Assembly: GCF_001689125.2 (NCBI RefSeq)
Contig: NZ_CP015405.2
Span: forward strand, 1,951,001-2,015,000
Origin: Blautia pseudococcoides
GTDB lineage: Bacteria; Bacillota; Clostridia; Lachnospirales; Lachnospiraceae
Length of the DNA: 64,000 nucleotides
Direction: 5' to 3'
How positions within the stretch are numbered: the stretch's first letter is position 1; each line of letters starts with the position of its first letter. This document shows positions 1-8,865 of the stretch, piece by piece. The translations under genes were made by a program, and so were the position numbers. The notes beneath the pieces were generated by a model, which worked only from the letters and a program-made list of their open reading frames with translations, was not told where the DNA came from and did no database searches.

Positions 1-142
1 TTCTAGTTTATCATTATACTTTGCCGCTTTCAACTACAAAAAGCCTTCTTTGCCTCCTCCTTTTGTATTTTATTCAATACTTTTTTAATCCAGATTGACA
101 AGAGGCTTCCGACTGTGATATTTATATAGCACAGGTTACATT

Positions 143-159
143 TTGTATACAATATACAA
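143..159. promoter_or_regulatory. Perfect inverted repeat upstream of pflB, candidate operator
   Basis: The arms TTGTATA and TATACAA are perfect reverse complements around a CAA centre, about 95 bases upstream of the pflB start in an AT-rich stretch with no gene. The GTATAC half-site style resembles operators of GntR-family regulators, but no GntR gene is in the window, so the regulator is unknown. Apart from this repeat I see nothing assignable in bases 1-225. Confidence 0.45.
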
Positions 160-252
160 TTTGGAAATATTTGGTAACTTGTTTTTCTTTGAGGCTGCTG
201 CACATAATTTTGCCAGCTTTGATTCATGATTACAGCAGGAGGTAAATACTTT

Positions 253-2478
253 ATGAGAACAGAATGGAGAACCTTTACAGGCGGTGCCTGGGAAAAAGAA
301 ATTAATGTACGGGATTTTATCCAGCAGAATTATACACCATACGAGGGGGACGGAACCTTTCTCAAATCAGCCACTGAGGACACAAAAGATTTGTGGCAGC
401 AGGTTCTTGCCCTTACAAAAGAAGAACGGGAAAAGGGCGGAGTTTTGGATATGGACACTAAGATCGTATCCACGATCACATCCCACGGCCCCGGTTATCT
501 GAATAAAGACAAGGAAAAGATCGTGGGACTGCAGACAGACAAACCGCTGAAGCGCTCCATGCAGCCATACGGCGGTATCCGAATGGCGGTCAAAGCCTGC
601 GAGGACAATGGCTATCATGTGGATCCTGAAGTAGTGGAGTATTTCACCGCACACAGAAAGACCCACAACGCCGGTGTATTTGATGCCTACACCCCTGAAA
701 TGCGGGCCTGCCGTTCCAACCACATTATAACCGGACTTCCGGATGCCTATGGCAGAGGGCGCATTATCGGCGATTACAGAAGGGCTGCCCTCTACGGGGT
801 AGACCGCCTGATCGAGGAGAAAGAGGAAGAAAAAGCCACCACCCGCAGCATCATGTATTCTGATGTGATCCGTGAACGGGAGGAATTGTCAGAGCAGATC
901 CGTGCGCTGAAAATGCTGAAGGAACTGGCCCGCATTTACGGCTGTGACATCTCCAGGCCTGCCGAGAACATACTTGAGGCCACACAGGCACTGTATTTTG
1001 CTTACCTGGCAGCCGTGAAGGAGCAGAACGGAGCCGCCATGAGCCTTGGCCGTACTTCCACCTTCCTGGATATCTATGCAGAGAGGGATTTAAAGGATGG
1101 AACCTATACAGAGTCCCAGATACAGGAGATCATTGATCAGTTTATTATGAAACTCCGCCTTGTCTGCTTTGCCCGCACACCTGACTACAACCAGATTTTC
1201 GCGGGAGACCCTACCTGGGTTACGGAATCCATCGGCGGCATGGGGCTGGACGGCCGTCCCCTGGTGACAAAAATGTCTTTTCGATACCTTCACACCCTGG
1301 ACAATCTGGGCGCTGCTCCGGAACCGAACCTGACTGTTTTATGGTCCTCCAGACTTCCTGAGAGCTTTAAGGAATACTGTGCCGAGATTTCCATCCGCCA
1401 CTCTGCTATCCAGTATGAAAACGATGATGTGATGCGCCCGGTACACGGAGACGACTACGGTATTGCCTGCTGTGTATCCTCCATGCGCATTGGCAAAGAG
1501 ATGCAGTTCTTCGGCGCTCGTGCCAACCTGGCCAAATGTCTGCTCTATGCCATCAACGGCGGCGTGGATGAGATTTCCGGCCAGCAGGTGGGACCCAAAT
1601 TCCGTCCCATTACGTCCGAATATCTTAACTATGATGAAGTGATGGAAAAATACAGGGATATGATGAAATGGCTGGCAGGCGTCTATGTAAATGCCCTGAA
1701 CATCATCCATTACATGCACGACAAATACAGCTATGAACGCCTGCAGATGGCCCTTCATGACAAAGAGGTCCGCCGCTGGTTCGCCACCGGGATCGCCGGA
1801 TTTTCCGTTGTGGCAGACTCACTCTCAGCCATCCGTTACGCCAAAGTAAAACCCGTGCGCAATGAACAGGGGATTGCCGTTGATTTTGAGATTGAAGGGG
1901 ATTTTCCGAAATACGGAAACGACGATGACCGCGCAGACCTGATTGCCCAGGATGTGCTCCACACCTTTATGCAGTACATCAAAGGAAACCACACTTACCG
2001 GGGAGGTGTTCCCACCACATCCATCCTGACTATCACTTCCAATGTGTCCTACGGTAAGAACACAGGATCCACCCCGGACGGAAGAAAAGCCGGAGAAGCT
2101 TTCGCACCGGGAGCCAACCCCATGCACGGGCGGGATACCAACGGTGCGGTTGCCTCCATGGCGACTGTGGCTAAGATGCCCTTTATGGATGCCCAGGACG
2201 GCATCTCCAACACCTTCTCCATCATACCGGATGCTCTTGGCAAAAACGGAAATGCAGCGAAAAACCTGGTGGCACTGCTGGACGGCTACGCAGCAAAGGG
2301 CGGGCATCACCTGAACGTAAATGTGTTTAACAGGGACACGCTTCTGGATGCGCAGAAACATCCTGAAAAATATCCCCAGCTCACGATCCGCGTATCCGGT
2401 TATGCCGTAAACTTTATCAAACTGACAAAAGAACAGCAGGATGAAGTGATCTCCAGAACCTTTCACCAGAATATATAG
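253..2478 (+). CDS. pflB: Pyruvate formate-lyase (formate C-acetyltransferase)
   Basis: This is the cytoplasmic glycyl-radical enzyme that converts pyruvate and CoA to formate and acetyl-CoA. The 741 aa product follows the classical PflB throughout, with RDFIQ and YTPYEGD near the N-terminus. The catalytic Cys-Cys pair is at residues 406-407 (IACCVSS), and the C-terminal glycyl-radical loop RVSGYA puts the radical glycine at residue 716. An upstream in-frame ATG at 226 exists, but AGGAGGT at 237-243 lies nine bases before the ATG at 253, so I use that start. The activase follows 18 bases downstream as an operon. Length and all key residues match functional family members. Confidence 0.96.
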   Translation: MRTEWRTFTGGAWEKEINVRDFIQQNYTPYEGDGTFLKSATEDTKDLWQQVLALTKEEREKGGVLDMDTKIVSTITSHGPGYLNKDKEKIVGLQTDKPLKRSMQPYGGIRMAVKACEDNGYHVDPEVVEYFTAHRKTHNAGVFDAYTPEMRACRSNHIITGLPDAYGRGRIIGDYRRAALYGVDRLIEEKEEEKATTRSIMYSDVIREREELSEQIRALKMLKELARIYGCDISRPAENILEATQALYFAYLAAVKEQNGAAMSLGRTSTFLDIYAERDLKDGTYTESQIQEIIDQFIMKLRLVCFARTPDYNQIFAGDPTWVTESIGGMGLDGRPLVTKMSFRYLHTLDNLGAAPEPNLTVLWSSRLPESFKEYCAEISIRHSAIQYENDDVMRPVHGDDYGIACCVSSMRIGKEMQFFGARANLAKCLLYAINGGVDEISGQQVGPKFRPITSEYLNYDEVMEKYRDMMKWLAGVYVNALNIIHYMHDKYSYERLQMALHDKEVRRWFATGIAGFSVVADSLSAIRYAKVKPVRNEQGIAVDFEIEGDFPKYGNDDDRADLIAQDVLHTFMQYIKGNHTYRGGVPTTSILTITSNVSYGKNTGSTPDGRKAGEAFAPGANPMHGRDTNGAVASMATVAKMPFMDAQDGISNTFSIIPDALGKNGNAAKNLVALLDGYAAKGGHHLNVNVFNRDTLLDAQKHPEKYPQLTIRVSGYAVNFIKLTKEQQDEVISRTFHQNI

Positions 2479-2496
2479 GAAAAGGCAGGTGTCCAC

Positions 2497-3264
2497 ATGA
2501 AAGGATATATCCACTCCCAGGAGAGTTTCGGAACCGTGGACGGGCCGGGTGTCCGCTATGTTGTATTTTTCCAGGGCTGTCCCATGCGCTGCCTGTACTG
2601 CCACAATCCCGATACCTGGAAGTCCGGGGAAGGCACCCTCATAGATACAGAGGAGATCATAGCATCTATGGAACGGAACCGTGCCTTTTACGCCACAGGG
2701 GGACTGACCGCCACCGGAGGAGAGCCTCTTTTACAGCTTCCCTTCCTGACAGAACTGTTTGAAAAGGCCAAAGCCCAGGGTATCCACACCTGTCTGGATA
2801 CCTCCGGCGTCACATTCAGGGCTGACAGTCCGGATTATCTGAAAAAGGTGGAGCGGCTTTTAAAAGCCACCGATCTGGTGATGCTGGACCTTAAACATAT
2901 CCGGGAGGATGAGCACAAAAGCCTGACCGGACATTCCAACAAAAACATTCTGGATTTCGCCAGGTATCTGGACGCCCACCGGGTTCCTCTCTGGGTCCGC
3001 CATGTAGCTGTACCAGGTATTACCTTTGACCGGGACTCTCTATTTGCCCTGGGTAGTTTTCTCGGTTCCCTGAAAAATCTAAAAGCTGTGGAAGTGCTCC
3101 CCTATCACTCCATGGGAAAAGTCAAATACGATAACCTGGGACTTCCATATCCTTTGTGTGACACAAGACAGCTCACAAAAGAAGAGGCCCGGACAGCATA
3201 CGAGATCATTCTGGACGGAATGGAAAATGTAACCCATACAAGGTTCCTCTCTCATTACACCTGA
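2497..3264 (+). CDS. pflA: Pyruvate formate-lyase activating enzyme (radical SAM)
   Basis: This 255 aa radical SAM enzyme installs the glycyl radical on PflB using S-adenosylmethionine and a [4Fe-4S] cluster. The cluster motif C-x3-C-x2-C is visible as CPMRCLYC near residue 28, after the typical FGTVDGPGVR opening; TGGEP follows in the SAM-binding region. It begins 18 bases after pflB with an AGGTG ribosome-binding site and is followed by a strong terminator, so the two form a closed operon. Length is normal for the family (about 245-260 aa). Confidence 0.95.
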   Translation: MKGYIHSQESFGTVDGPGVRYVVFFQGCPMRCLYCHNPDTWKSGEGTLIDTEEIIASMERNRAFYATGGLTATGGEPLLQLPFLTELFEKAKAQGIHTCLDTSGVTFRADSPDYLKKVERLLKATDLVMLDLKHIREDEHKSLTGHSNKNILDFARYLDAHRVPLWVRHVAVPGITFDRDSLFALGSFLGSLKNLKAVEVLPYHSMGKVKYDNLGLPYPLCDTRQLTKEEARTAYEIILDGMENVTHTRFLSHYT

Positions 3265-3270
3265 CACTGC

Positions 3271-3307
3271 GCCTGCCGGAGAAATAAAATCCGGCAGGCC
3301 TTTTTTA
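3271..3307 (+). terminator. Rho-independent terminator after pflBA
   Basis: A perfect 10-bp stem, GCCTGCCGGA at 3271-3280 with TCCGGCAGGC at 3290-3299, is followed by CTTTTTTA. It lies directly after the pflA stop. Confidence 0.93.
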
Positions 3308-3453
3308 TCCTTTTCTCTTTCGACAACTCTCGACATTCTTTTAAGATTGTATTATACTTTGATACAAAGCTGCATTTTCACCTCATCAGGAAAACTCCCG
3401 CGTAATATAAGCGAGAGTGTGACCGGCCTATGCAGAACAGGGGGGTTTTTATT

Positions 3454-4881
3454 ATGAAACTAAGTATGTGGATGATCGCCAACAGGCTCAAGCCGCTGAA
3501 TCCGGAATCTCAGATCAGTGACGACACGCCTGCTGTTTTAAAAAGTGCCCGGCGTGCCTATGCTACCAACTGTGTCTATGTGTTTCCCAGCGGAAATGAT
3601 GTGATCTGCCAATGGGAAAATGACATCATCAAACTGAAAGACATACAATTTGACGAAGCATTTGAAATTATCCAGGGTATTTTTGATTTCTATGAGGATT
3701 GGGATGCTTCTATAACTGCCGCTGCCGAACAGTGTGATTATCAGAAGATCCTGGATGAGAGCTGGCACTGCTTTCACAATCCTATGGTCCTTCTTGATGC
3801 CAACTGCAATGTTCTGGCATACAGCAGACAATATAAAGAGGTCTATGTGGATGAGGAGTGGGCGCATCTTATGGAATATGGCTGCAGTTCCATTGACAGC
3901 ATTCGTTTCATGCGGCGTGACTGCACAGACCAGAATTTCTTTAATCAGGGTGCCACCAAATACCATTTTGACCGGAAGGCCCTTTCTGACTGCCTCTCCT
4001 CCTTTATCTATTATGACCATGCCCAGTGCGGACGCATCACCTTAGTGGAACGGAACCGGAGACTAAATCACGGGGACTGTCAGCTTCTGGACCACATCAC
4101 GCGGCTTCTGGCTGTTTCCATGGGAAAAACAGGTCCCGCGGCCCCTCCGGACAGTGACCACTACAGTGTTTTCCGTGATTTGATCAAGGGAATACCGGTC
4201 AGTGACAGAGAACTTGACCGACAGTTGGAAGTCAATGACTGGTCCACTGAGGACACCTACGGACTCTGGTTTTTTCACGGGGAGAACGGGGTTCTGGAAG
4301 AACAGGTACTTCTTCTGGCTGCCCATATGATATCCCAACAGCTTCCCCACTGTGAGATTTTCTGTCTGGACGGCGGCGTGGTGCTTCTCTATAATGAAAA
4401 GAAAGAGACTTCCGATACCCTGAAGCACCGCCTGAGCCGTCTTGTCCGCCACAACCACATGGCAGCAGGCATCAGTCTTCCGGCCTGTTTTTTAAAAGAT
4501 CTCCGGTTTCATTACAGACAGGCACTCTTTGCCCTGGAAGAGAGGCAGCCTGACAAACATTATTATGATTTTTATCCCAGAGCCATTGATTATATTATCA
4601 AAAACAGTACCCCCGATGTTCTCCTGGCAGCCTGCCATCCGGACATCCTCCGGTTCCACCGTCTGGATCTGAAGCAGCCCACGGACCGGGTGCGCACCAT
4701 GGAAGCTTACCTGAACAATGAACGTTCTCTTCTGCACACCTCTGAGGAATTGTTTGTCCACAGGAACACTCTGGTATACCGGATCAAAAAGATGACGGAG
4801 GAACTGAGCTGTAATCTGGAGGAAGGCTACACCAGGGATTATATGAAGCTCTCCATCCGTATCTTAAAACTTTTTGGGTGA
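3454..4881 (+). CDS. PucR/CdaR-type transcriptional regulator
   Basis: This 475 aa protein ends in the PucR-family helix-turn-helix: a segment beginning TMEAYLNNERS, then TSEELFVHRNTLVYRI around residues 430-450. In this family such a domain recognises DNA while the upstream region senses a small molecule. The N-terminal 220 residues look like a GAF/PAS-like sensory region; the usual PucR N-terminal domain is absent. The ATG at 3430 is ignored because AGGGGGG at 3439-3445 serves the ATG at 3454. It stands alone between two terminators, next to an MFS transporter it might control. The effector cannot be read from sequence. Confidence 0.82.
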   Translation: MKLSMWMIANRLKPLNPESQISDDTPAVLKSARRAYATNCVYVFPSGNDVICQWENDIIKLKDIQFDEAFEIIQGIFDFYEDWDASITAAAEQCDYQKILDESWHCFHNPMVLLDANCNVLAYSRQYKEVYVDEEWAHLMEYGCSSIDSIRFMRRDCTDQNFFNQGATKYHFDRKALSDCLSSFIYYDHAQCGRITLVERNRRLNHGDCQLLDHITRLLAVSMGKTGPAAPPDSDHYSVFRDLIKGIPVSDRELDRQLEVNDWSTEDTYGLWFFHGENGVLEEQVLLLAAHMISQQLPHCEIFCLDGGVVLLYNEKKETSDTLKHRLSRLVRHNHMAAGISLPACFLKDLRFHYRQALFALEERQPDKHYYDFYPRAIDYIIKNSTPDVLLAACHPDILRFHRLDLKQPTDRVRTMEAYLNNERSLLHTSEELFVHRNTLVYRIKKMTEELSCNLEEGYTRDYMKLSIRILKLFG

Positions 4882-4910
4882 ATTTTCACACCGGATATCT
4901 GCCGGCATTT

Positions 4911-4956
4911 TTGCAGGAGTCCATATCTTTTTCTAACGGACTCCTGCAATTTTTTG
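4911..4956 (+). terminator. Rho-independent terminator after the PucR-type gene
   Basis: A 12-bp perfect stem, TTGCAGGAGTCC (4911-4922) with GGACTCCTGCAA (4938-4949), is followed by TTTTTTG. The rest of the 334-base gap 4882-5215 is AT-rich and contains a TATAAT-like hexamer near 5065 that may belong to the MFS gene promoter; no gene is visible. Confidence 0.92.
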
Positions 4957-5215
4957 AGTTTTTTATACATATCCGCTATTTTTCTTTTACAGTACGAATA
5001 ATCTACCTCTTTTTGATAAAAATTCGTATTTTCCAACCGTAGTTTTTCTTTTCCCACTTTCTTATAATCTATGTATAGTAGTTGCACGGCAATTCTGCAC
5101 AACTTTCAAACAGTAGCTGCAGAAATACGATTTTGCTGCACTTTCCGGAAAAATGCGAAACCAACTGTCCACAACACAAAAATAAGAGAGCGAAAAGAAA
5201 AAGGAGGATTTACAT

Positions 5216-6391
5216 ATGAGCACTTCTAAAAACCAGGTTGGCCTCAAAGAGACCATAGCCATATTATCTCTTTATTTTATATCCATGGGATTCACTGTGG
5301 TAACGCCTGCCATGGCGAAACTGGCAGCCGCGTTTCCTGATAATAACTTCTCCCTGATCTCCACCATGCCTACCCTCTTTGTGGTATTTGCTACCTTATG
5401 GGCAGGTACTGTGGCAGGAAAAAAGGTAAAATACCGCACCCTGGCATTGACCGGCTGTATCATCTTCACTGTTTCCGGTACACTTCCCGCGATCGTGGGC
5501 GGCTCCTTTGCCTTTATCTTAGTGACACGGGCACTGGTAGGCATCGGCCTTGGCCTTATGGCTCCTCTTGGAAACGCTCTGATCATCGGCCTGTATGAGG
5601 GCCAGAAACAGGCGGCTTACCTGGGATACGGCACACTGCTCATGAACGGCGGCGGAATTGTCCTGCAGATGCTTGGCGGCGCACTGGCTGATATGGGCTG
5701 GAAAACCACTTTTTTCGGACACCTTCTGGGAATTATCTCCATCGTATGTCTGATCTTCCTGCCTGAACCGGCAAAAGCGCCAGTTCAGCCTGAAACCAAC
5801 GGAAAACCGGCGGCAAAAGACAAAATATCACCATTTGTTTATGCCATTGCCATTTTGTTCCTGCTGTTCAACGTACTGAACTATCCTGTAATGCTGAATA
5901 TGTCTCTGATGTTTGAAATGAAGGGTGCCGGCGGTGCAACCATGGCTGCAACTGCCCTGTCTCTCTATACGGTTGCCGGATGTGTGGCTGGTTTCCTGTT
6001 CGGTACTATATTTAAGATGATGAAACGTTTCTGCCTTCCTATTGCCTTCTTCCTTTGGGCGATCGGCGCTTACTGTATCTACATAGGCAAAACTATGGCA
6101 GTTATGTCCGCAGGTACTATTTTGATCGGATTTGCATTTTCAGTCATTATGCCTGCTGCTTTCACACTGGTTGGTATGCGCACTCCGCCTTCCACAGTGG
6201 CTATCGGAACCTCTATTATCATGGCACTGATGAACCTGGGCGGTTTCCTGAGCAGCTTCTGGCTTTCATTGCTGAAAACCATCTGCGGTGAAAATATTTA
6301 CTCTCCTCTGCTGGTGGAAACTGTGGTCATTGCGGTTCTTGGCGTTGTATTCCTGATTTATAACCCCTTCCCGAAACACACAGAACAGTAA
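5216..6391 (+). CDS. Major facilitator superfamily transporter
   Basis: This 391 aa integral membrane protein has about twelve hydrophobic segments in two halves separated by a hydrophilic loop near residues 180-205 (PAKAPVQPETNGKPAAKDK), typical MFS architecture. AAGGAGG precedes the ATG. Substrate cannot be predicted; most MFS permeases of this size export drugs or import small organic acids or sugars. It follows the PucR-type regulator, and 20 bases downstream lies a destroyed URO-D/methyltransferase-like gene that probably once shared its transcript, hinting at an original catabolic operon. Confidence 0.88.
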   Translation: MSTSKNQVGLKETIAILSLYFISMGFTVVTPAMAKLAAAFPDNNFSLISTMPTLFVVFATLWAGTVAGKKVKYRTLALTGCIIFTVSGTLPAIVGGSFAFILVTRALVGIGLGLMAPLGNALIIGLYEGQKQAAYLGYGTLLMNGGGIVLQMLGGALADMGWKTTFFGHLLGIISIVCLIFLPEPAKAPVQPETNGKPAAKDKISPFVYAIAILFLLFNVLNYPVMLNMSLMFEMKGAGGATMAATALSLYTVAGCVAGFLFGTIFKMMKRFCLPIAFFLWAIGAYCIYIGKTMAVMSAGTILIGFAFSVIMPAAFTLVGMRTPPSTVAIGTSIIMALMNLGGFLSSFWLSLLKTICGENIYSPLLVETVVIAVLGVVFLIYNPFPKHTEQ

Positions 6392-6412
6392 GACACTACA
6401 GGAGGAACTTGT

Positions 6413-6568
6413 ATGCTGACAAAAAGAGAAAATTCCCCGGAAACCGGAACATATGCATGAGCTGATTGATTATCTGACCGAATATGAACTGTCCCTTGCG
6501 GAGGAGATCTGTATGTATTTAAAACCGGATGCCCTGTTCCATCACGATGACTGGGGCATATCCATAAA
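6413..6568 (+). pseudogene. Relic of a uroporphyrinogen-decarboxylase-family gene
   Basis: A good ribosome-binding site (AGGAGG at 6400-6405) precedes an ATG reading MLTKREN, a common start of the URO-D-like methyltransferase family in Lachnospiraceae. The frame stops after 15 codons. A second frame from 6453 reads MHELIDYLTEYELSLAEEIC and then PDALFHHDDWG, matching the internal His-Asp-Asp-Trp region of the same family, then ends at a hairpin. About 100 or more internal codons and the whole C-terminal half are missing. It sits 20 bases after the MFS gene and was probably co-transcribed with it. Family assignment rests on recalled motifs. Confidence 0.72.
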
Positions 6569-6570
6569 AC

Positions 6571-6612
6571 GGGCGCCCTGCAGTATTGTCTGCAAGGGCG
6601 CCCCTCCTTTTA
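6571..6612. terminator. Hairpin between convergent genes
   Basis: GGGCGCCCTGCAG (6571-6583) pairs with CTGCAAGGGCGCCC (6590-6603) with a single bulge, followed on the plus strand by TCCTTTTATT. It ends the MFS/relic transcript and lies just beyond the stop of the convergent DUF362 gene. Confidence 0.75.
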
Positions 6613-7710
6613 TTCCTGTTTCTCTATATACTCTTTTATAAACTCATAGATCTGCTTCTCTGTAGGCGGACATCCCTTCAGGGAGTGGCGGAAGCATCCG
6701 GTACAGCTGCCTATCCCCAATTCTCCTGATTTTTTCCGGAATCCCTGGCCGATACAAATTTTTGTCTTCAGTTTACCAAAAAGCCCTTCCTCCTTCAGTT
6801 GATCCAGCGCGGGAATCAGATAGCCATAACAGGCACTGCAGGATTCCACCTCCTCCACAGCGTCCTGAAGCTCCACGATCTTTCTCTTGGCAGGCACATG
6901 GACAGAATGCTCCTGTTCGTTGCAGGTTCTGAACACTGCCTTTCGGAAGTCCGCGCTCCCCACACTAAGTCCTTCCGCAATTTTTATATACGGAATCTCC
7001 TCCGTCTCATAGTTCAGCAGATGGCATACATAAGAATCACAGAGCACCGGGTCAGCGGCTGCCAGAATCCTGTCCATCACCACCGGGTTGCCGCCGTCCT
7101 CAAAGTCCAGGTCCCCGCATATGTTGTCCACCACAATAAAATCCTGGTGCAGCGCTGTGTTCAGGTGGGCGATAGGTTTGTGCAGTCCCATAGCATGAAA
7201 GTGCCGTTTCTCTTTATTGGGGATCAGGCCTTTCATATTCTTCAAGGCACAGGTGATCTTTGTCTGGCAATGGCCTTTCAGCACAGGCACATTGATAAGG
7301 AAATCAAGCGCCAGGGCACTGTCACAGATCTGCAGGTCCATTCCTGCACAGTTACAGGAGGTGGTACTGTCCTTCTGGGTATCCAGAAGCTCCACTCCGT
7401 ATCTCTCTGCCAGCATATCATATCCGCACACCCGGAATGCCTCAGCGGTCCGGTCCCCCACCCAGGAGCCCTCCAGGATCACCAGATTTTCATATTTTCT
7501 CTCCTGCAGGTATTCCACGATCCCGGCTACCACCTCCGGATGTGTGGTAGCTCCGTAAGAAGCCTCCGTGGGAGATACCAGATTAGGCTTAATGCCAATA
7601 CGGCATCTCCTGTCCGGTATCCGCGCAGCAAGCTCCGCCTCTGTAAGGAGGCGCTTTGTCATGTCTTTGTGATCTTTTCCATGTATCATTAGAATTTCAT
7701 TGTCTCTCAT
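6610..7710 (-). CDS. DUF362-family protein with C-terminal cysteine clusters
   Basis: This 366 aa protein has the DUF362 core: IKPNLVSPTE near residue 40, then VPVLKGHCQTKITCALKNMKG and the DGG-type segment. The C-terminal third is cysteine-rich (CSACYG near residue 293, then C-x2-C-x7-C in the SCTGCFRHSLKGC segment), suggesting a metal or iron-sulfur site. DUF362 proteins are commonly ferredoxin-associated and of unresolved function. AAAGGAG precedes the ATG at 7710. It is monocistronic between two pseudogenes. Function is not assignable. Confidence 0.85.
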   Translation of the reverse strand: MRDNEILMIHGKDHKDMTKRLLTEAELAARIPDRRCRIGIKPNLVSPTEASYGATTHPEVVAGIVEYLQERKYENLVILEGSWVGDRTAEAFRVCGYDMLAERYGVELLDTQKDSTTSCNCAGMDLQICDSALALDFLINVPVLKGHCQTKITCALKNMKGLIPNKEKRHFHAMGLHKPIAHLNTALHQDFIVVDNICGDLDFEDGGNPVVMDRILAAADPVLCDSYVCHLLNYETEEIPYIKIAEGLSVGSADFRKAVFRTCNEQEHSVHVPAKRKIVELQDAVEEVESCSACYGYLIPALDQLKEEGLFGKLKTKICIGQGFRKKSGELGIGSCTGCFRHSLKGCPPTEKQIYEFIKEYIEKQE

Positions 7711-7909
7711 TGCTGATCCAGCTCCTTTTTTCTCCTGTTGACAGTCATCAAAATAGTATCATATATTCTGCGTATATGCTATACTTGATTTATGGATCTT
7801 CCGCTGGAAATACCTGTTTTCTGCAGTCCGGCCCGGTGTGTCACCAAATGGCTCTGCAGCTTCAGGCCCGCGGTATGCAAATACAATAAGAGAAAAGGAT
7901 CGTATCGCT

Positions 7910-8505
7910 ATGTACGAAGAATTGTATGAACCTCTTCCCCAGAAAGAGCCCTACCTAAAGCGTCTGGGACTTGCCGCAGTGCCTGCGGCTGACCTCCTTA
8001 AGTATCTCCTCCCTGTATGAAAAAATCATACTGAGAAAAAGGGGCGGATACTGCTATGAATTGAATGCCCTTTTCGCCTCACTGCTCACTGCCTGCGGTT
8101 ATGAAGTCACACCGTGTATGTCCAGGATCTTAAGGGAATGTGATGACGGGTTTGTTCCTCCCATCTCCCACCGTATCAACCTTGTTAAAATGGACGGACA
8201 GCAGTATTTCTGCGACGTGGGATACGGCGGGCCCCTCCAAAGACACTTTTTCCACTGTTATGCGGTTTTCCCCGGTTCCCTGTGAGCCTGTTGATTTTGT
8301 GGCTTTATATGCCTTTGCCTCCACCCACCAACAGTCCGTTTTTCCACGTCTTCGCATGGTGAATCTGCGAACACTTCAGGGAAGCGTCTCTCTGATCGGG
8401 GATACCTTCACCCTCTTGGAAAATGGGAATAAGACCGTCCGGCAGATCACAGAGGAAGAATTCCTGCCTATACTGGAACAGTATTTTCATCTCTGCATCT
8501 CCTGA
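7910..8505 (+). pseudogene. Decayed arylamine N-acetyltransferase gene
   Basis: NAT enzymes acetylate arylamines with a Cys-His-Asp triad. Three frames together recover a NAT: MYEELYEPLPQK at 7910, then LYEKIILRKRGGYCYELN with the catalytic cysteine, HRINLV with the histidine and DVGYGGP with the aspartate, then a C-terminal part ending ILEQYFHL. The first frame stops after 36 codons. A deletion of about 30 codons joins the leader to the LYEKI segment, and a second frameshift follows DVGYGGP near 8235. The triad is present but no continuous protein can be made. Confidence 0.82.
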
Positions 8506-8506
8506 T

Positions 8507-8851
8507 TTACGTCAGAAATCCCCCGGCCGCCCCCTTCTCCGTCTGCTTGATCATAGCCCAGCGATGCTCCTCCAAAAAAAAGAGGAGTTTTATTTCCGCC
8601 TCATATCCCCCTTCCTCTATCCTGCAGATATACTCCAGTGTGGGGATGCCATTATAATGCTTTTCTTCTCTGCTCATGACACGGATATGGCGGATGGTGT
8701 GGATCTGCCCCTCCTCATCCTGGTATTTTAAAAGCTGCAGGCTGGTATCCCCTCTGCTGGTAAACCAGCAGCCCACAGCAATATCCTCCTGTTCTCCCCG
8801 GATACTTCCCGCATCGGCTTTTTCCATATGAATATCTGTGCCAAATGCCAT
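8507..8851 (-). CDS. Conserved-looking hypothetical protein downstream of dinB
   Basis: The 114 aa product starts MAFGTDIHMEK and is soluble, acidic and mixed alpha/beta in composition. I do not recognise the family. GGAGAGGAG just upstream of the ATG at 8851 fixes this start; a longer frame to 8878 would overlap the dinB end and lacks a site. It begins 15 bases after the dinB stop on the same strand, so it is probably co-transcribed with dinB and therefore SOS-inducible. It ends two bases from the convergent NAT relic. Confidence 0.7.
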   Translation of the reverse strand: MAFGTDIHMEKADAGSIRGEQEDIAVGCWFTSRGDTSLQLLKYQDEEGQIHTIRHIRVMSREEKHYNGIPTLEYICRIEEGGYEAEIKLLFFLEEHRWAMIKQTEKGAAGGFLT

Positions 8852-8865
8852 AAACTCCTCTCCTT

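Noticed and set aside
1825..2604. 259-codon minus-strand frame within pflB
   Set aside because: Shadow of the pflB and pflA genes; no motif and no start signal.
6799..7692. Long plus-strand frame of 297 codons opposite the DUF362 gene
   Set aside because: It is the mirror of a well-supported DUF362 coding frame, has no ribosome-binding site and its translation shows no domain-like pattern.
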